Below, in pieces: positions 51,245 to 61,037 of a stretch of DNA of 64,000 bases. Location of the stretch: assembly GCF_017254845.1 (NCBI RefSeq), contig NZ_JAFKCU010000002.1, positions 1,043,956-1,107,955 on the forward strand, read 5' to 3'. Numbering within the stretch: position 1 is the stretch's first letter; every line of letters starts with the position of its first letter. A program made the position numbers and the translations under genes. The stretch is from Algoriphagus pacificus (GTDB taxonomy: Bacteria > Bacteroidota > Bacteroidia > Cytophagales > Cyclobacteriaceae). The notes under the pieces are model-generated. The model did no database searches. It was given only the letters and a program-made list of their open reading frames with translations, and was not told the origin of the DNA.

Positions 51245-53383
51245 TCAATCCTCTAGTAAAACTTCATCTACAAACACCCATCCTTTGGAACCAGCACCAG
51301 GATGCCAGCTTGGTAACTTGGCAATAGGAGTAAGCCGGATGCGGATTGAAGAAAAGTCCGAAGCAGGTAAGTCATAAGCCAAAGCTTCAAAACGGGCGTT
51401 TTTGGCTTCGGTACTTTGCTCAGGAACTTCATTGATAACAGATCGCCAAGACGTTCCTTCTTTCACCCAGACTTCAGCTTGCTGAGGAGGGAAAATGTAA
51501 GCCGACTCACTATATAGTAAACTTAAAACCACTCTGGAGGGACGTTTATTCGGGTCAAATTTCACCTCGACATCAAAAGGGTTGTCCTGATATCCAAGCC
51601 ATTCTCCCGTAGTGTGATTGTTTTTGCCTTTTATCTGATCGTTTAAGGTTCTTCCCTCTTGAGCTTTATATTGCTTGTTTGGTTCTTTCAAAAGAGTGAC
51701 TTCACTAGGGTGAATACCTGATTTGAAAAGTAAAATGCTTTCTTCTGCACTTCCAATCCAATCTTTTGCAAAAACTCTGGCATTGATTTTTGAAGTGTTT
51801 TTAACCCAAACTGGCTCAGTATATAAGGGGCTATTTATACTATCAGGCTTGGTCCCGTCTAAAGTGTATCGAATTTCAACCGTTTTGATTGGATGCTTTA
51901 TTTCCAACAAAGTACTATCCTGAAAAAGGATTTCATCGTAAACCAATTTCGGGGCATTTAACTCATAATTCACATTTGCTGCATTAAAACCAAAATCGAT
52001 TTCCACGTCAGTTATTTTTTCCTTCAATTCTTGTTTTCCAGCTTCACTCAACCCGGTTTGCCAAGCAAATAATTTTCTTAGATTTTTGAATTTTAGGATA
52101 CTTGGAATTGAAGAATCGCTGATTGGATTTCCTGAAATAGCTAAACTTTCGAGGTTTTCTAACTGACTGAGTTCGGCTAATTGATCATCAGTTAAGTCTG
52201 AAAAATTCAACTGTAATTCCTCAAGATTTGAAAACGTTTTTAGGAAAGAAAGATCGATTCCTTCCAAAGGCATTTTATTCAAATTGATCTTGACAACTTG
52301 TTCTTTTACCTTTTTGAGGTCTTCCAGTGAATTTGGATCAAATGCAGAAATCCCAAAATAAGAAACCTCGAGGGCTGGTGATTCAGGATAGAGTGGATTC
52401 ACCTTTCTGAAAAAGTTGTTTAATTCTGCAATGTCATCTGGATCTGCTTCCTCGAAATCATAAGTTTTCTCATTGGTGAATTTTTGCGAAGCCAACATAA
52501 ATAAGTCGCTTTCAGCCGGAAGTTCTCTGACCTTTTTTTCAAAGTCAGCGCCTGAATTGACCCAAGCCGTTAATATTTCAATTTCCTCTTCTGTCAACTG
52601 CTCCTTGTTTTTAGGGGGCATGTGTTTTTTTTCTTCTTTGGGAAGATGGATTCTTTGGGTTAATAGCGACTCTTCAGTATTTCCGGCAAGCACAAATGGG
52701 CCTGATTTGCCACCTTTTCGGATCCCTTCTAACTGATCCAATCTTAATTCGCCTTTAATTTTGCCTTCCTTGTGACAGCTTTGGCATTTAGATTCGAGAA
52801 TCGGTTGAACCAGATCCTCAAAAACTCTAGCATCCGCTAGTTGTACTTTTGGAGTTTCATTCGATTTGATCGGTGCCAATAAAAAATCGCTTCCATGTGT
52901 CAAATTAGCTCCTAGATGCCCAGTCACAACAACTGAAAGGACCAAAACTAGACTTAGTGGCTTTAGTAATTGAGCTTTTGAATTTCTATAGAAATATAAA
53001 AGCATCGAAATTCCATAAGCAGCGATTCCCATCCATTGATGCCAATTTAATTCCGAGCCTTCGTAATCTTCTTTTGCCAATAATAATCCAGCAATCACTG
53101 TGATTCCGGCAAAATTACTTCCAATCAAAAGACTGAAAGATCCGATCTCTTTTACTTCCGAGTTTTTATCCGGTAACCAAAAAAAGACAACCCCAAAAAT
53201 TAATAAAACGATAGGAAAGTGGAGGAGAAGAGGGTGAGATCTTCCAACCACTTGAAGCCAACTTGGAATTTCAATGGAATTACCTGCAATGGCTAAGATT
53301 AGGGCTAATCCTAACCAAGCAAACAGACTATTTTCTAAGATTTGCTGAATACGATGGATTTTTGGCATAAAGAAATCAGGCAA
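51245..53383 (-). CDS. Membrane cytochrome c with DUF2231, LRR and chitobiase-like domains
   Basis: The N-terminal 170 residues contain four membrane helices (including LLLHFPIVLLIFGVVFFWL, DUF2231-like). A planctomycete-type cytochrome c follows with the haem motif C200-QSC-H204 and EILTAWVNSGADF. Residues of about 345-460 hold leucine-rich repeats (LEELQLNFSDLTDDQLAEL and LESLAISGNPISD). A chitobiase C-terminal/FN3-like module (VEIRYTLDGTKPDSINSPLY) and a final beta domain end the chain. The start at 53383 overlaps the DUF1501 gene by 8 bp, while Met6 would not. Role within the cassette is unknown. Confidence 0.83.
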   Translation of the reverse strand: MPDFFMPKIHRIQQILENSLFAWLGLALILAIAGNSIEIPSWLQVVGRSHPLLLHFPIVLLIFGVVFFWLPDKNSEVKEIGSFSLLIGSNFAGITVIAGLLLAKEDYEGSELNWHQWMGIAAYGISMLLYFYRNSKAQLLKPLSLVLVLSVVVTGHLGANLTHGSDFLLAPIKSNETPKVQLADARVFEDLVQPILESKCQSCHKEGKIKGELRLDQLEGIRKGGKSGPFVLAGNTEESLLTQRIHLPKEEKKHMPPKNKEQLTEEEIEILTAWVNSGADFEKKVRELPAESDLFMLASQKFTNEKTYDFEEADPDDIAELNNFFRKVNPLYPESPALEVSYFGISAFDPNSLEDLKKVKEQVVKINLNKMPLEGIDLSFLKTFSNLEELQLNFSDLTDDQLAELSQLENLESLAISGNPISDSSIPSILKFKNLRKLFAWQTGLSEAGKQELKEKITDVEIDFGFNAANVNYELNAPKLVYDEILFQDSTLLEIKHPIKTVEIRYTLDGTKPDSINSPLYTEPVWVKNTSKINARVFAKDWIGSAEESILLFKSGIHPSEVTLLKEPNKQYKAQEGRTLNDQIKGKNNHTTGEWLGYQDNPFDVEVKFDPNKRPSRVVLSLLYSESAYIFPPQQAEVWVKEGTSWRSVINEVPEQSTEAKNARFEALAYDLPASDFSSIRIRLTPIAKLPSWHPGAGSKGWVFVDEVLLED

Positions 53384-54830
53384 TTAGGTCTTTGATTACT
53401 TTGCCGGAAACATCTGTTAGTCGGTATCTTCTACCTAAATGTTTGTAGGTAAGTCGCTCGTGATCAATTCCCATCAGGTGAAGCATCGTTGCTTGAAAAT
53501 CATGTACATGCACTGGGTTTTCTGCGATATTATAACCGAATTCATCCGTTTCTCCATAGACCATTCCGGATTTTACTCCACCGCCAGCCATCCAAATGGA
53601 AAATGCCCTTGGGTGATGATCTCTGCCATAATTATGGGGAAGAATTTTTCCCTGGCAGTAATTCGTTCTGCCAAATTCTCCTCCCCAAATCACCAAAGTC
53701 TCATCTAATAAGCCTCTTTGTTTTAAATCAGAAATCAAAGCTGCTGATGCTTGATCTACATCTTTGGCTTGCATCGCCATTTGGTCAGGAAGATCACCAT
53801 GCTGATCCCATCCTTGATGATACAGCTGTACGAATCTAACACCGCTTTCAGATAATTTTCTAGCCAGAAGACAGTTGGCAGCATAGGTGCCTGGTACCAA
53901 ACAATCCGGGCCATACATTTTGATGATACTATCTGGTTCTTTAGAAACATCAGTCATTTCTGGAACGGCAGTTTGCATTCTGAATGCCATTTCATATTGC
54001 TGTACTTTGGCACTGATTTGTGGGTCATTAAATTCCCGGTAACTCAAATCATTCATAGATGCGATTTGATCGAGCATTTTTCTACGCTCGTCTCTCGACA
54101 TGGAGTTGGGATCCTTCAAATAAAGCACCGGGTCTTCTGAATTCGAAAACTGAACTCCTTGATGGGTTGCATCCAAGAAACCATTGCTCCAAAGTTTGGA
54201 ATAAACACCCTGGCCATTTCCTTTTCCTCGGCTTAGCAACACGCAAAATGCGGGTAAATTACTATTCTCACTACCTAAACCGTAACTCAACCAAGATCCC
54301 ATACTTGGTCTGTTCCCTACCTGAGCTCCAGTTTGGAAAAAAGTCAATGCTGGATCATGGTTGATCGCTTCAGTATGCATGGATTTGACAATACAAATGT
54401 CATCCACCACACTAGCAGTATGAGGAAATATCTCTGAAATCCAAGCTCTGGATTCTCCATATTGATTGAATTTGAAGTAGGAACCTACTAAAGGAAATGA
54501 GGTTTGACCTGCAGTCATTCCAGTCAATCGCTGCCCACCTCTGATGGATTCAGGAAGTTCCTGACCCATGTTTTTATTCAACAAAGGCTTGTAATCAAAG
54601 GATTCCAGTTGACTTGGAGCACCATTCTGGAAAAGATAAATAACGCGTTTGGCTTTTGGAGCAAAATGGGGGAGCGCTGCCATAATCGCATCTTCATCTG
54701 GACTTCCTCCCTTAAAAAGATCAGGAATCAATAAAGAACCCAAGGCGACACTTCCTACTCCCAAACTTAATCGGGATAAAAACTTCCTCCTATTCAGATT
54801 TAAACCCTGCTCTAATATTTCCTTTTCCAT
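53376..54830 (-). CDS. DUF1501 family Tat-exported sulfatase-like protein
   Basis: The 484-residue protein begins with a twin-arginine signal (NRRKFLSRLSLGVGSVALGSLLIP). DUF1501 signatures include VIYLFQNGAPSQLESFDYKP, GESRAWISEIFPHTASVVDDICIV, HTEAINHDPALTFFQTG and GGEFGRTNYCQGK followed by GRDHHPRAFSIWMAGGG. The fold is related to the alkaline phosphatase/sulfatase superfamily, but activity is unproven. It lies between the PSD1/DUF1549/DUF1553 gene (1 bp apart) and the cytochrome-LRR gene (8-bp overlap), a typical partnership first noticed in planctomycetes. Periplasmic. Confidence 0.92.
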   Translation of the reverse strand: MEKEILEQGLNLNRRKFLSRLSLGVGSVALGSLLIPDLFKGGSPDEDAIMAALPHFAPKAKRVIYLFQNGAPSQLESFDYKPLLNKNMGQELPESIRGGQRLTGMTAGQTSFPLVGSYFKFNQYGESRAWISEIFPHTASVVDDICIVKSMHTEAINHDPALTFFQTGAQVGNRPSMGSWLSYGLGSENSNLPAFCVLLSRGKGNGQGVYSKLWSNGFLDATHQGVQFSNSEDPVLYLKDPNSMSRDERRKMLDQIASMNDLSYREFNDPQISAKVQQYEMAFRMQTAVPEMTDVSKEPDSIIKMYGPDCLVPGTYAANCLLARKLSESGVRFVQLYHQGWDQHGDLPDQMAMQAKDVDQASAALISDLKQRGLLDETLVIWGGEFGRTNYCQGKILPHNYGRDHHPRAFSIWMAGGGVKSGMVYGETDEFGYNIAENPVHVHDFQATMLHLMGIDHERLTYKHLGRRYRLTDVSGKVIKDLIA

Positions 54831-54831
54831 T

Positions 54832-57150
54832 TTAAATCTTGGTAATCGTTTCTTCTAAATTGTACAAGCTTACTATCACTTGCATTAATGCGGCTGTCCT
54901 TGCCGTTTTCTCTGATTTCTCAATCGGATATTCACCCACCTCTAAAGTCGGCTTAATTTGCTCTGGATTTGCTTCAAATCGATCGAGTTGATCTTCAAAG
55001 TAGCTTTCCAAAATCTCCTCTTCCTCAGAATTCATATCTCTACAAAGGATTCTCTTAAATGCTGTTTTGATTACTTCTGAGTCATCTTTGATTTCTGAAT
55101 CAAGTCTTGTGGCCAACACTCGAGACGCTTCCAAAACCATCGGGTCATTTAGCATTAACAAAGCCTGAAGAGGAGTATTTGTCCTGCCTCTTCCTACTTC
55201 GCATTGGTCACGATTGCTAGAGTCAAAAATGATAGCTTTTGGTGGAGGTACGGTGAGCTTAATAAAATTGTAAAGTCCTCTTCGATATAGACTTTTGCCT
55301 GTATCCTGAACATAAGTTGCTAGCACGCCTCTTCCAGAGGTTGCAGCTTCCCAAACTCCTTCTGGTTGATAGGGTTTCACACTTGGGCCTCCAAGTTCCT
55401 TATGAAGTAAGCCACTGCTTGCAAGAACCAAATCTTGGATATTTTCTGCAGAAAGTCTAAGTCTCGGAGCTCTTGCCAAATAAACATTAGCGGGATCAAT
55501 AGCCAAATGATCTTTATTGATTGCTGCGGATTGTTGATAGGTAGCTGATGTGACGATTTGTTTCAAAAGACGCTTGATATCCCAACCGTTTTCCATAAAA
55601 TCAACTGCTAACCAATCCAGTAATTCAGGATGGCTAGGAAGGTCGCCTTGCATGCCAAAATCCCCAGCAGATTTTACGATTCCTGTTCCGAATATTTCCT
55701 GCCACATCAGGTTGACAAATACCCTTGCGGTTAATGGGTTTTCTCTAGAAGTAGTCCATTTAGCCAATCCCAATCTATTGCCTTCCATGTTTTTAGGAAG
55801 CTCTAAAATTGCAGCTGGCGTGGAGGCTTCTACTGGGACGGTAGGAGCATCGTAAACTCCCCGATCAAGAATATAAGTGATTCTTTTCTCCCCTTCATCC
55901 AATTCACCCATAACTGACACGCTTAATTTTGAAGTGTCTTGGTAATTGATAAAGCTCATTACACCAGATAAATCTTCCTGATCCATCCAAAGAATAGGAG
56001 TTTTTGCAGGTTTTGAAACGGAAACATCTCCCTCATAGCCTTTTTCAGGAGTATTATTGAAAAAGGCAAACATCTCGTAATACTCTTTTTGAGAGAATGG
56101 ATCATATTTATGATCATGGCATTGCGCACATTCCATAGTGATTCCCAAAATCCCCTTGCTAAACGTGTTGGTTTTATCCAAAACATATTCAATGCGGTAT
56201 TCTTCATCAATAACTCCACCTTCTTCCGTGTATTTATGATTTCGGTTGAAGGCAGTAGCAAGGATTTGTTCTTTATTGGCATCAGGAAGTAAATCTCCTG
56301 CCAATTGCCAAGTCAAAAACTGATCATAGGGCATGTTTTCATTGAAAGCATGAATGACCCAATCTCTATAAGGCCATTGGGTTCTGATATTGTCATCCTG
56401 ATATCCGTAACTATCCGAGTAGCGAGAAATATCCATCCAAAGTACCGCTAACTTCTCTCCAAATGCTGGATCTGACATTAAACCATCTACCAAATCCTCA
56501 TAGCTATTAGGGCCAGAAAAATCCCCGTACTTATCTAAAACTTCAGGGCTAGGAGGTAGGCCGGTTAAATCCAAACTTACTCTTTTGATTAACTCATGAG
56601 GCTTAGCAACTGGGTTAGGTTCTAATCCCTGCGAAATGATTTTTTGGTAGGTAAAAAGATCGATTTCATTTTTTGTCCACTCGTTGGATGGTGGAAGAGC
56701 AGGTTTTTCAGCTTTGGAAAAAGCCCAATGAGGTTCATATTTTGCTCCTTGTTTGATCCATTCCTTGATAAGATTGATTTCTGATTCAGTTAAAACCAAG
56801 TTTGATTCAGGGGGAGGCATAAGTTCACCTGTATCTTCAGAAGTTATCCTATGATAAACCTCGGATTCTTCCAGATTTCCTGAAACCAAAGCAAATTTCC
56901 CTGGACTGTCTTTTAGTGAAGCAAATGCACCTTCCTCTGTGTCTAATCTTAGGTCAGCCTCACGTTTGTTGGCGTCTGGTCCATGACAGGCAAAACATTT
57001 ATCAGAAAGTATTGGTCGAATGTGAAAATTGTAGCTGATTTGATCATTTGGAGCTAATTCCAATGATTTATTCTCCTTGGACGTACAATTCCAAGCAAGC
57101 AAAGCTAGTGTTAAGAGTGCTAAAGAGTTAGATGTTCTAAAAAGCGACAT
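54832..57150 (-). CDS. PSD1 / planctomycete cytochrome c with DUF1549 and DUF1553
   Basis: The 772-residue protein has an N-terminal hydrophobic signal, and the Cys22 in LLAWNC could be lipidated (the Asn before it is unusual). A planctomycete-type cytochrome c domain has the haem motif C52-FAC-H56 and a KREADLRLDTEEGAF segment. DUF1549 (about residues 165-375) includes RVSLDLTGLPPSPEV and WPYRDWVIHAFNENMPYDQF. DUF1553 (about 460-735) includes LAKWTTSRENPLTARVFVNLMWQEIFG. It is the first gene of the three-gene cassette. The likely setting is periplasmic carbohydrate or sulfated-polymer breakdown, but this is inference from neighbours in other genomes. Confidence 0.92.
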   Translation of the reverse strand: MSLFRTSNSLALLTLALLAWNCTSKENKSLELAPNDQISYNFHIRPILSDKCFACHGPDANKREADLRLDTEEGAFASLKDSPGKFALVSGNLEESEVYHRITSEDTGELMPPPESNLVLTESEINLIKEWIKQGAKYEPHWAFSKAEKPALPPSNEWTKNEIDLFTYQKIISQGLEPNPVAKPHELIKRVSLDLTGLPPSPEVLDKYGDFSGPNSYEDLVDGLMSDPAFGEKLAVLWMDISRYSDSYGYQDDNIRTQWPYRDWVIHAFNENMPYDQFLTWQLAGDLLPDANKEQILATAFNRNHKYTEEGGVIDEEYRIEYVLDKTNTFSKGILGITMECAQCHDHKYDPFSQKEYYEMFAFFNNTPEKGYEGDVSVSKPAKTPILWMDQEDLSGVMSFINYQDTSKLSVSVMGELDEGEKRITYILDRGVYDAPTVPVEASTPAAILELPKNMEGNRLGLAKWTTSRENPLTARVFVNLMWQEIFGTGIVKSAGDFGMQGDLPSHPELLDWLAVDFMENGWDIKRLLKQIVTSATYQQSAAINKDHLAIDPANVYLARAPRLRLSAENIQDLVLASSGLLHKELGGPSVKPYQPEGVWEAATSGRGVLATYVQDTGKSLYRRGLYNFIKLTVPPPKAIIFDSSNRDQCEVGRGRTNTPLQALLMLNDPMVLEASRVLATRLDSEIKDDSEVIKTAFKRILCRDMNSEEEEILESYFEDQLDRFEANPEQIKPTLEVGEYPIEKSEKTARTAALMQVIVSLYNLEETITKI

Positions 57151-57440
57151 TTAGATTATTTTGGTATTTCAAATTATGAAAAAAAATTAAGAAAGTCTTT
57201 CTAATTATTAAAAAAAACTATTTATGTGAAAGACCAAAATTGGGAAGTAATTGTCGAATTGGGTTGATTTTAAATTAGCAATTTTCGCAAAAAGTAAATT
57301 ACTGTTTTTTGGAAAATAATAATTTAACATGCTGTCAAATTACCTTTTTACGGATTAAATCAACGAATTTTAACTGAATAAATTTTAAGATAATCGATTA
57401 ATAGTTAAATGGTTAGTTTGAATTTTTGACAATTAAATAA

Positions 57441-57941
57441 ATGAGATCTTATTTTTTCTTAGTGTTTTGGCTTATTGGATTTTCTGTATTGGCACAAAAT
57501 ACTGTGCTTCCTACTGGACCTTTTATCAGAATTTATAATGCAGAAGGAAAGAAAATCGGAAAAGGTAGAGTGATAACTGTTTCAGATTCTGTTTTAACCT
57601 TTGGGTCTGATTACAGAGGTATTAGTCTACCGATCCAAAATATTCATACTATCAAAACCAAACATTCAAAAGGTCATCTTCCACTGGTTTTAGGTATTTC
57701 AGGTTTTGTTGCTGGGGCCACAATCGCAGGCATTAATTATAATGAAGATGCGATATTATTTGGAAGAGGCTTCGAAATGATTGGTACCGGATTTATTGGA
57801 GCATTAGGGACATCTTCTATAGGTGCGATAATTTCTGGTGCTAGGAAAGAGGAAGTTTTTATTGTCGATGGCGACATTGAAAAAGTGAATAAGATGATTT
57901 CTGAATTAGGAATAAATCAAAGTTCTAATCAGAAGGAGTAA
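57441..57941 (+). CDS. Small exported protein of unknown function
   Basis: The 166-residue protein begins with a signal peptide (SYFFLVFWLIGFSVLAQ). A small beta domain (about residues 22-75) has IRIYNAEGKKIGKGRVITVS and YRGISLPIQNIHTIKTKHSKG. It is followed by two hydrophobic segments (LPLVLGISGFVAGATIAGI and MIGTGFIGALGTSSIGAII) and a tail with EVFIVDGDIEKVNKMISEL. I do not recognise the family. The same order of a small beta domain ending in an IK-K motif followed by a membrane helix appears in the next gene, 67 bp downstream, so the two may be diverged relatives. Confidence 0.75.
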   Translation: MRSYFFLVFWLIGFSVLAQNTVLPTGPFIRIYNAEGKKIGKGRVITVSDSVLTFGSDYRGISLPIQNIHTIKTKHSKGHLPLVLGISGFVAGATIAGINYNEDAILFGRGFEMIGTGFIGALGTSSIGAIISGARKEEVFIVDGDIEKVNKMISELGINQSSNQKE

Positions 57942-58008
57942 TTCAAGTTCGGACTTACGAATTATCATTTTCGCAATCCTAGATTTTGATTTTAATAAAC
58001 AGAAAAAT

Positions 58009-58446
58009 ATGATGGCAACTCGTACCCAACTATTAATGACCTCCTTGATTTTTTGTTTGATTTTATCTTCCTGCAAAGTCTATCAAAAAGTGGATTGGGT
58101 TGAACCCAAAATGCCTGCTGAATCAAGGAATAAATATTTCGAACCAAGGCAACTTTCCAAAATATCAGAAGGAGATTACTTAGATGTATTGACAATAGAT
58201 AGTATCAGTTATGAAATAACCTTTTCAATGGTTAGAAATGATTCTATTCAAGGTTTATTTACACAGAAAAACAATAGAAGAATAAAATTCCCTATTCAAT
58301 CTGGTATTCCTATTTCTGAAATCAAAATGATAAAAGTAAAGAAGTTTAATTATGTGGCAACAATGCTAACTGTAGTCTCCATTCCAATTGGACTATGGCT
58401 TATGGTTAAGTCTATTACATTCAGTCCGGGTTTTTTTGGTATTTAA
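58009..58446 (+). CDS. Small lipoprotein of unknown function, membrane-spanning C-terminus
   Basis: The 145-residue protein (start at 58009 or the adjacent Met at 58012) has a signal ending in LILSSC (Cys22). Mature residues of about 50-110 look beta-rich, with YLDVLTIDSISYEITFSMV and RRIKFPIQSGIPISEIKMIKVKKF. The chain ends with a hydrophobic helix (YVATMLTVVSIPIGLWLMV) and a short tail. No family is recognised. It follows the 57441-57941 gene on the same strand and probably shares a transcript, which ends at the hairpin 58461-58487. Confidence 0.72.
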   Translation: MMATRTQLLMTSLIFCLILSSCKVYQKVDWVEPKMPAESRNKYFEPRQLSKISEGDYLDVLTIDSISYEITFSMVRNDSIQGLFTQKNNRRIKFPIQSGIPISEIKMIKVKKFNYVATMLTVVSIPIGLWLMVKSITFSPGFFGI

Positions 58447-58460
58447 TCCAAGAAATAAAA

Positions 58461-58487
58461 AAAAGCTGCCCTTTTGGAGCAGCTTTT
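58461..58487. terminator. Bidirectional intrinsic terminator
   Basis: A 9-bp stem (58461-58469 with 58479-58487) carries A and T runs on its outer sides. It separates the convergent small-lipoprotein and accC genes. Confidence 0.8.
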
Positions 58488-58506
58488 AAATTGGTAAAAG
58501 GTTGGA

Positions 58507-59856
58507 TTATTTTTTAATAACTGAGAAGTCAAATGTTTCAAGAAACTTCGTGGTGAAATTCCCTGCTTTGAATTCAGGATCATCCAGTAATGCAATATGG
58601 AAAGGAATGGTTGTTTTGATGCCATCAATTACAAACTCTTCCAAAGCTCTCTTCATTCTGACGATAACTTCTTCTCGAGACTGACCGCTTACAATCAGCT
58701 TTGCTATCATAGAATCATAGTTTGGCGGGATCACATAGCCTGCATAAACGTGTGAATCCACACGAACTCCTCGTCCACCTGGGATATGCAGATTGTTGAT
58801 TTTTCCTGGGCTAGGTCTGAAACCATTAGCAGGATCTTCAGCATTGATTCTACACTCCATTGCATAAAGCTTAGGGAAGTAGTTTTTGCCGCTGATCACA
58901 TCTCCTGCTGCAACTTTGATTTGCTCTTTGATCAGGTCAAAATCAGTTACCTCTTCAGTGATTGGATGCTCTACTTGGATACGGGTATTCATTTCCATGA
59001 AGTAGAAATTCCGGTTTTTGTCCACCAAAAATTCAATAGTACCAGCACCTTCATATCCAATCGCTTCAGCTCCTTTGATAGCAGCTGCTCCCATTGCTTC
59101 ACGAAGTTCATCCGTAATAAATGGGGAAGGAGTTTCCTCTACCAGTTTTTGGTGACGTCTCTGGATTGAGCAGTCTCTTTCTGACAAATGGCAAGCTCTT
59201 CCGTTTTTATCACCGATTACTTGAATTTCAATATGTCTTGGCTCTTCTACAAATTTTTCAAGGTAAAGACCGTCGTTTCCAAAAGCTGCTCCGGATTCCA
59301 TTCTGGCATCATCCCATGCTTTTTTGAATCCGCTTTCTTCTTTGACGATTCGCATACCACGACCACCACCACCGGCTGTAGCTTTCAAAATTACAGGATA
59401 ACCCATTTCATTGGCTAGCTTGATTCCCTGCTCGATTGATTCCAATAATCCATCGGAACCAGGAACAGTAGGAACGCCAGCTTCACGCATGGTAGCTTTT
59501 GCGGTAGCTTTATCACCCATTTTGCCAATCATATCTGGACTGGCTCCAATGAATTTGATTCCGTATTCTTCGCAGATTCTTGAAAATTCAGCATTTTCAG
59601 AAAGGAAGCCATATCCAGGATGGATGGCATCTGCGTTGGTGATTTCTGCTGCCGCAATAATTCTAGGGATATTCAAATAGGACTCTCTACTAGGAGCTGG
59701 ACCTATGCAAACAGCCTCATCGGCAAACCTTACATGAAGGCTGTCCTTGTCAGCTGTTGAATAAACGGCAACAGTTTTGATTCCCATCTCTTTGCATGTT
59801 CTGATGACACGCAAAGCGATTTCTCCTCTATTGGCAATAAGTATTTTTTTAAACAC
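58507..59856 (-). CDS. accC: Acetyl-CoA carboxylase, biotin carboxylase subunit
   Basis: The 449-residue length is standard. Signatures include the N-terminal [33 protein letters not shown], the ATP-grasp glycine loop [14 protein letters not shown], the metal-binding [16 protein letters not shown] and the C-terminal [16 protein letters not shown]. It carboxylates the biotin on AccB with bicarbonate and ATP as the first half of malonyl-CoA synthesis. It follows accB by 24 bp and ends the fabH-efp-accB-accC run. AccA and AccD are not in the window. Cytosolic. Confidence 0.97.
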   Translation of the reverse strand: MFKKILIANRGEIALRVIRTCKEMGIKTVAVYSTADKDSLHVRFADEAVCIGPAPSRESYLNIPRIIAAAEITNADAIHPGYGFLSENAEFSRICEEYGIKFIGASPDMIGKMGDKATAKATMREAGVPTVPGSDGLLESIEQGIKLANEMGYPVILKATAGGGGRGMRIVKEESGFKKAWDDARMESGAAFGNDGLYLEKFVEEPRHIEIQVIGDKNGRACHLSERDCSIQRRHQKLVEETPSPFITDELREAMGAAAIKGAEAIGYEGAGTIEFLVDKNRNFYFMEMNTRIQVEHPITEEVTDFDLIKEQIKVAAGDVISGKNYFPKLYAMECRINAEDPANGFRPSPGKINNLHIPGGRGVRVDSHVYAGYVIPPNYDSMIAKLIVSGQSREEVIVRMKRALEEFVIDGIKTTIPFHIALLDDPEFKAGNFTTKFLETFDFSVIKK

Positions 59857-59880
59857 GGTCGTATCTTTTGGTGAAAAAAA

Positions 59881-60366
59881 TTACCCTGCAGGATCTACAA
59901 GGAATAATGGCTGGTCGTATTCTACAGGAGTAGAATTAGAAACCAGGATTTTCACGATTTTTCCAGAGATTTCAGATTCGATCTCATTGAAAAGCTTCAT
60001 AGCTTCAATGATACAAACAGTTTGTCCTGGCTTGATAGTATCTCCCTCGGTGACGAAAGCAGGAGAGTCCGGATTTGGAGTCATGTAGAAAGTACCAATC
60101 ATTGGAGATTTGATCTCTACTAGATTGGAAGCTGCAGGAGCCGGAGCTGCTGGTTGAGCTGGGGCCGGAGCTGGAGCTGCTGGTTGAGCAGGTGCAGGAG
60201 CTGCCGGTGCTGGAGCAGGAGCTGCTTCGACCATTCTTACATTTGAAGAATCTGCATATTTTTTAATGGACAACTCAAATTCTTCAGTCTTGATTTTTAC
60301 TTCAGCCAATCCTGAATTTGAGATATAATCGATTAACTCTTGAATCTCTTTAGGTTTCATAGTCAT
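59881..60366 (-). CDS. accB: Biotin carboxyl carrier protein of acetyl-CoA carboxylase
   Basis: The 161-residue protein has an N-terminal segment (KPKEIQELIDYISNSGL), a Pro/Ala-rich flexible linker at about residues 48-79 and a C-terminal biotinyl domain. The biotinylated lysine is K124 in EAMKLFNEIE, and the thumb and beta barrel are as usual. BirA-type ligase attaches biotin, AccC carboxylates it and the carboxyl group is passed to acetyl-CoA. The Pro-Ala linker is encoded by repeated GCTGGAGC-like units (about 60130-60220), prone to length change. A terminator lies between efp and accB. Confidence 0.97.
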   Translation of the reverse strand: MTMKPKEIQELIDYISNSGLAEVKIKTEEFELSIKKYADSSNVRMVEAAPAPAPAAPAPAQPAAPAPAPAQPAAPAPAASNLVEIKSPMIGTFYMTPNPDSPAFVTEGDTIKPGQTVCIIEAMKLFNEIESEISGKIVKILVSNSTPVEYDQPLFLVDPAG

Positions 60367-60408
60367 GTTTTTTATAAAATGTCCTCGGACAATTCAATTG
60401 GGTTTAAA

Positions 60409-60446
60409 CAAAAAAAGCTGTTCCAATTATTTATTGAGGACAGCTA
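60409..60446 (-). terminator. Intrinsic terminator after efp
   Basis: Imperfect stem (60416-60424 with 60438-60445, one bulge) has seven A before it on the plus strand, giving a U run on the minus strand. It lies 7 bp after the efp stop and would partly separate accBC from upstream transcription. Confidence 0.65.
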
Positions 60447-60452
60447 AGTTAA

Positions 60453-61016
60453 TTATTTTACTCTTTCGGAATAAGAACCATCTCTGGTATCCACCTTAAT
60501 CATAATATCCTGCTCAACGAAAAGAGGAACCATTACAGTGGCACCGGTTTCTACTGTTGCTGGCTTTAATGCATTTGTAGCAGTATCGCCTTTGATTCCC
60601 GGCTCTGTATAAGTAATCATCAATTCAACGAATGGTGGAAGTTCCACAGAAAGTGGTGTTTCAGTTTCGTCGTGGATCAGGATATCTACTAATTGACCAT
60701 CTTTTAAAAGGTTAGATCTTTCGATCAGTTTTTCCTCCAAAGAAATCTGCTCAAAGGTATTGGTGTCCATAAAATGGTATCCCAAATCGTCTTTGTACAA
60801 AAATTGGTGAGGTCTCTTTTCAACTCTCGCGGTTTCTACTTTCTCGCCTGCGTTGAAAGTCTTTTCAAGTGTTTTACCACTTGTCAAACCCTTTAATTTT
60901 GTTCTTACAAAAGCTGCTCCTTTACCAGGTTTGACATGCTGGAATTCAACAATGCTGAAAATATCATTGTTCATTACCAGGCAAAGGCCATTTTTAAAAT
61001 CTGCAGTACTTGCCAT
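60453..61016 (-). CDS. efp: Elongation factor P
   Basis: The 187-residue protein shows the three-barrel EF-P layout. The N-terminal KOW-like domain has VEFQHVKPGKGAAFVRTKLK, with the modified residue at K32 in the loop PGKGAA. The middle domain includes PHQFLYKDDLGYHFMDTNTFEQI. The C-terminal OB part ends EQDIMIKVDTRDGSYSERVK. It helps ribosomes through polyproline stretches; the Lys tip would be modified by an unknown enzyme (a Lys tip often points to the EpmA or a related route, which is not in the window). It is 21 bp after the fabH gene. Confidence 0.96.
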   Translation of the reverse strand: MASTADFKNGLCLVMNNDIFSIVEFQHVKPGKGAAFVRTKLKGLTSGKTLEKTFNAGEKVETARVEKRPHQFLYKDDLGYHFMDTNTFEQISLEEKLIERSNLLKDGQLVDILIHDETETPLSVELPPFVELMITYTEPGIKGDTATNALKPATVETGATVMVPLFVEQDIMIKVDTRDGSYSERVK

Positions 61017-61037
61017 ATGTTCAAATATATAATTTAC

